DNA from: VBDM01 sp049802235
Lineage (GTDB): Bacteria; Pseudomonadota; Gammaproteobacteria; Burkholderiales; SG8-39
Direction: 5' to 3'
Assembly (NCBI GenBank): GCA_049802235.1
Contig: JBARMB010000027.1
Span: 1 to 6,137, forward strand
DNA: 6,137 nucleotides
Below are positions 5,537 to 6,137 of the stretch, in pieces (position 1 is the stretch's first letter; each line of letters starts with the position of its first letter). Position numbers and translations under genes: made by a program. Below the pieces are notes generated by a model. That model worked only from the letters and a program-made list of their open reading frames with translations. It was not told the DNA's origin and ran no database searches.

Positions 5537-6137
5537 ATGGCCTGGGGAGAATCGAAGGTATGGATGCGGGGTACGGCGAGCGGGAAGCTGTACCAGGGGT
5601 TGCTGGAGGAGGCGGCGGGGGCGCCGCTGAGGAACGCCAAGAGGAAGAAGCTGGTGCACCCGGAGGAGATGCCCTGGGAGATGGCGCGCCAGGGGCTCTT
5701 GAAGCACCTGCTCAACGAGCAGATGAACACGCGCATGGAGACGGTGGATGCGTACATGCAGATCATTCCGCCCGCGAGCCGCTCGGGCAAGCACCGGCAC
5801 CTGGCCGAGGAGTGCCTGTACGTGCTGGAGGGGCGGGGCTATGACCTGCACCAGGACTGCGACGTGGAGATCACCGACACCTACCACTGGAAGGCGCAGG
5901 AGGAGGTGAAGCGCTGGGAGTGGGAGGCGGGGGACGTGATCTACATTCCGCCGAACACGATCCACCAGCATTTCAATGCCGACCCGCAGCGGCCGGTGCG
6001 GCTGATCTCGGCGATCAACCGGATCTACCGGGCGAGCGGGCTGAACGATCTGGAGCAGCTGGAGGATGCGCCGGAGTACGATCCGGCGGTGGTGCTCGAT
6101 GCGGCGCGGGTGGAGCAGTACCTCAAGCGCAAGATCA
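5537..6137 (+). CDS. Single-domain cupin protein (first 200 of 204 aa; runs off the right edge, completed at 1-141)
   Basis: The ATG at 5537 follows AAGGAGA with 6-nt spacing, and the frame is open to the window end. Joining it to 1-141 through the 127-bp repeat gives a 204-residue protein. A charged helical N-terminal extension (about 1-70) precedes a cupin barrel with complete possible metal ligands: H86-R-H88 with E91/E92, and H143-Q-H-F-N147. WEWEAGDV and PPN before motif 2 match the other cupins here. No signal peptide is present. An unusual insert rich in charged and Trp residues (about 105-130) separates the two motifs and is longer than in the 184-residue cupin. Gly codons are mostly GGG (7 of 11), whereas the neighbouring cupin prefers GGC, hinting at a different history. 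It probably works with the bicupin that follows across the junction. The reaction is unknown. Confidence 0.85.
   Translation, partial: MAWGESKVWMRGTASGKLYQGLLEEAAGAPLRNAKRKKLVHPEEMPWEMARQGLLKHLLNEQMNTRMETVDAYMQIIPPASRSGKHRHLAEECLYVLEGRGYDLHQDCDVEITDTYHWKAQEEVKRWEWEAGDVIYIPPNTIHQHFNADPQRPVRLISAINRIYRASGLNDLEQLEDAPEYDPAVVLDAARVEQYLKRKI
6011..6137. repeat. Terminal direct repeat, right copy (127 bp)
   Basis: This is identical to 1-127 and ends at the window edge within the cupin gene. With the left copy it defines a closed unit of 6,010 bp. Confidence 0.95.

Noticed and set aside
4903..5971. Antisense open frames opposite the two cupin genes
   Set aside because: The + strand encodes intact cupin motifs with ribosome sites, while the antisense products are Arg/Leu/Val-rich without domains.
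1..6137. A small plasmid or mobile element
   Set aside because: No replication initiator, partition, relaxase, transposase or integrase gene and no iteron array is visible in the 6,010-bp unit, so a self-replicating circle is not supported by content.

Overview
The window looks like high-GC DNA from a Gram-negative betaproteobacterium, most likely Burkholderiales. The evidence is a general porin with a signal peptide and a C-terminal Phe, two periplasmic solute-binding proteins, strong G/C preference at third codon positions, and purine-rich Shine-Dalgarno sites. Every gene is on the + strand and there is almost no non-coding space. No replication, mobilisation, transposase, integrase, RNA or CRISPR feature is visible.

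The first 127 bases (1-127) are identical to the last 127 (6011-6137). They lie in the same reading frame of one cupin gene. Joining the ends restores a complete 204-residue protein whose 5' part is at 5537-6137 and whose 3' end is at 1-141. The sequence is therefore best read as a closed 6,010-bp unit: a circular assembly path that is either a true circle, a tandemly repeated chromosomal segment, or an assembly loop. No replication gene is present, so tandem amplification or an assembly loop seems more likely than a plasmid.

Read as a loop, the unit is one operon-like block. A strong sigma70-type promoter (1323-1351) with a candidate double operator (1363-1394) lies just after the last gene. 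Then come an outer-membrane porin (1424-2650), a hairpin terminator or attenuator (2667-2710), two paralogous periplasmic binding proteins joined by an ATGA overlap (2742-3845 and 3842-4897), a 184-residue cupin (4924-5478), a 204-residue cupin (5537 across the junction to 141) and a 373-residue bicupin (183-1304).

The likely theme is uptake and processing of one small-molecule class: the porin admits it, the two binding proteins capture it in the periplasm, and the three cupin proteins convert or sense it. The substrate cannot be read from the sequence. No ABC permease or ATPase is present. All four cupin domains share an unusual HQHFN signature, so they belong to one subfamily, but their metal-binding residues have diverged. 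This co-located cupin set is the most interesting content of the window.
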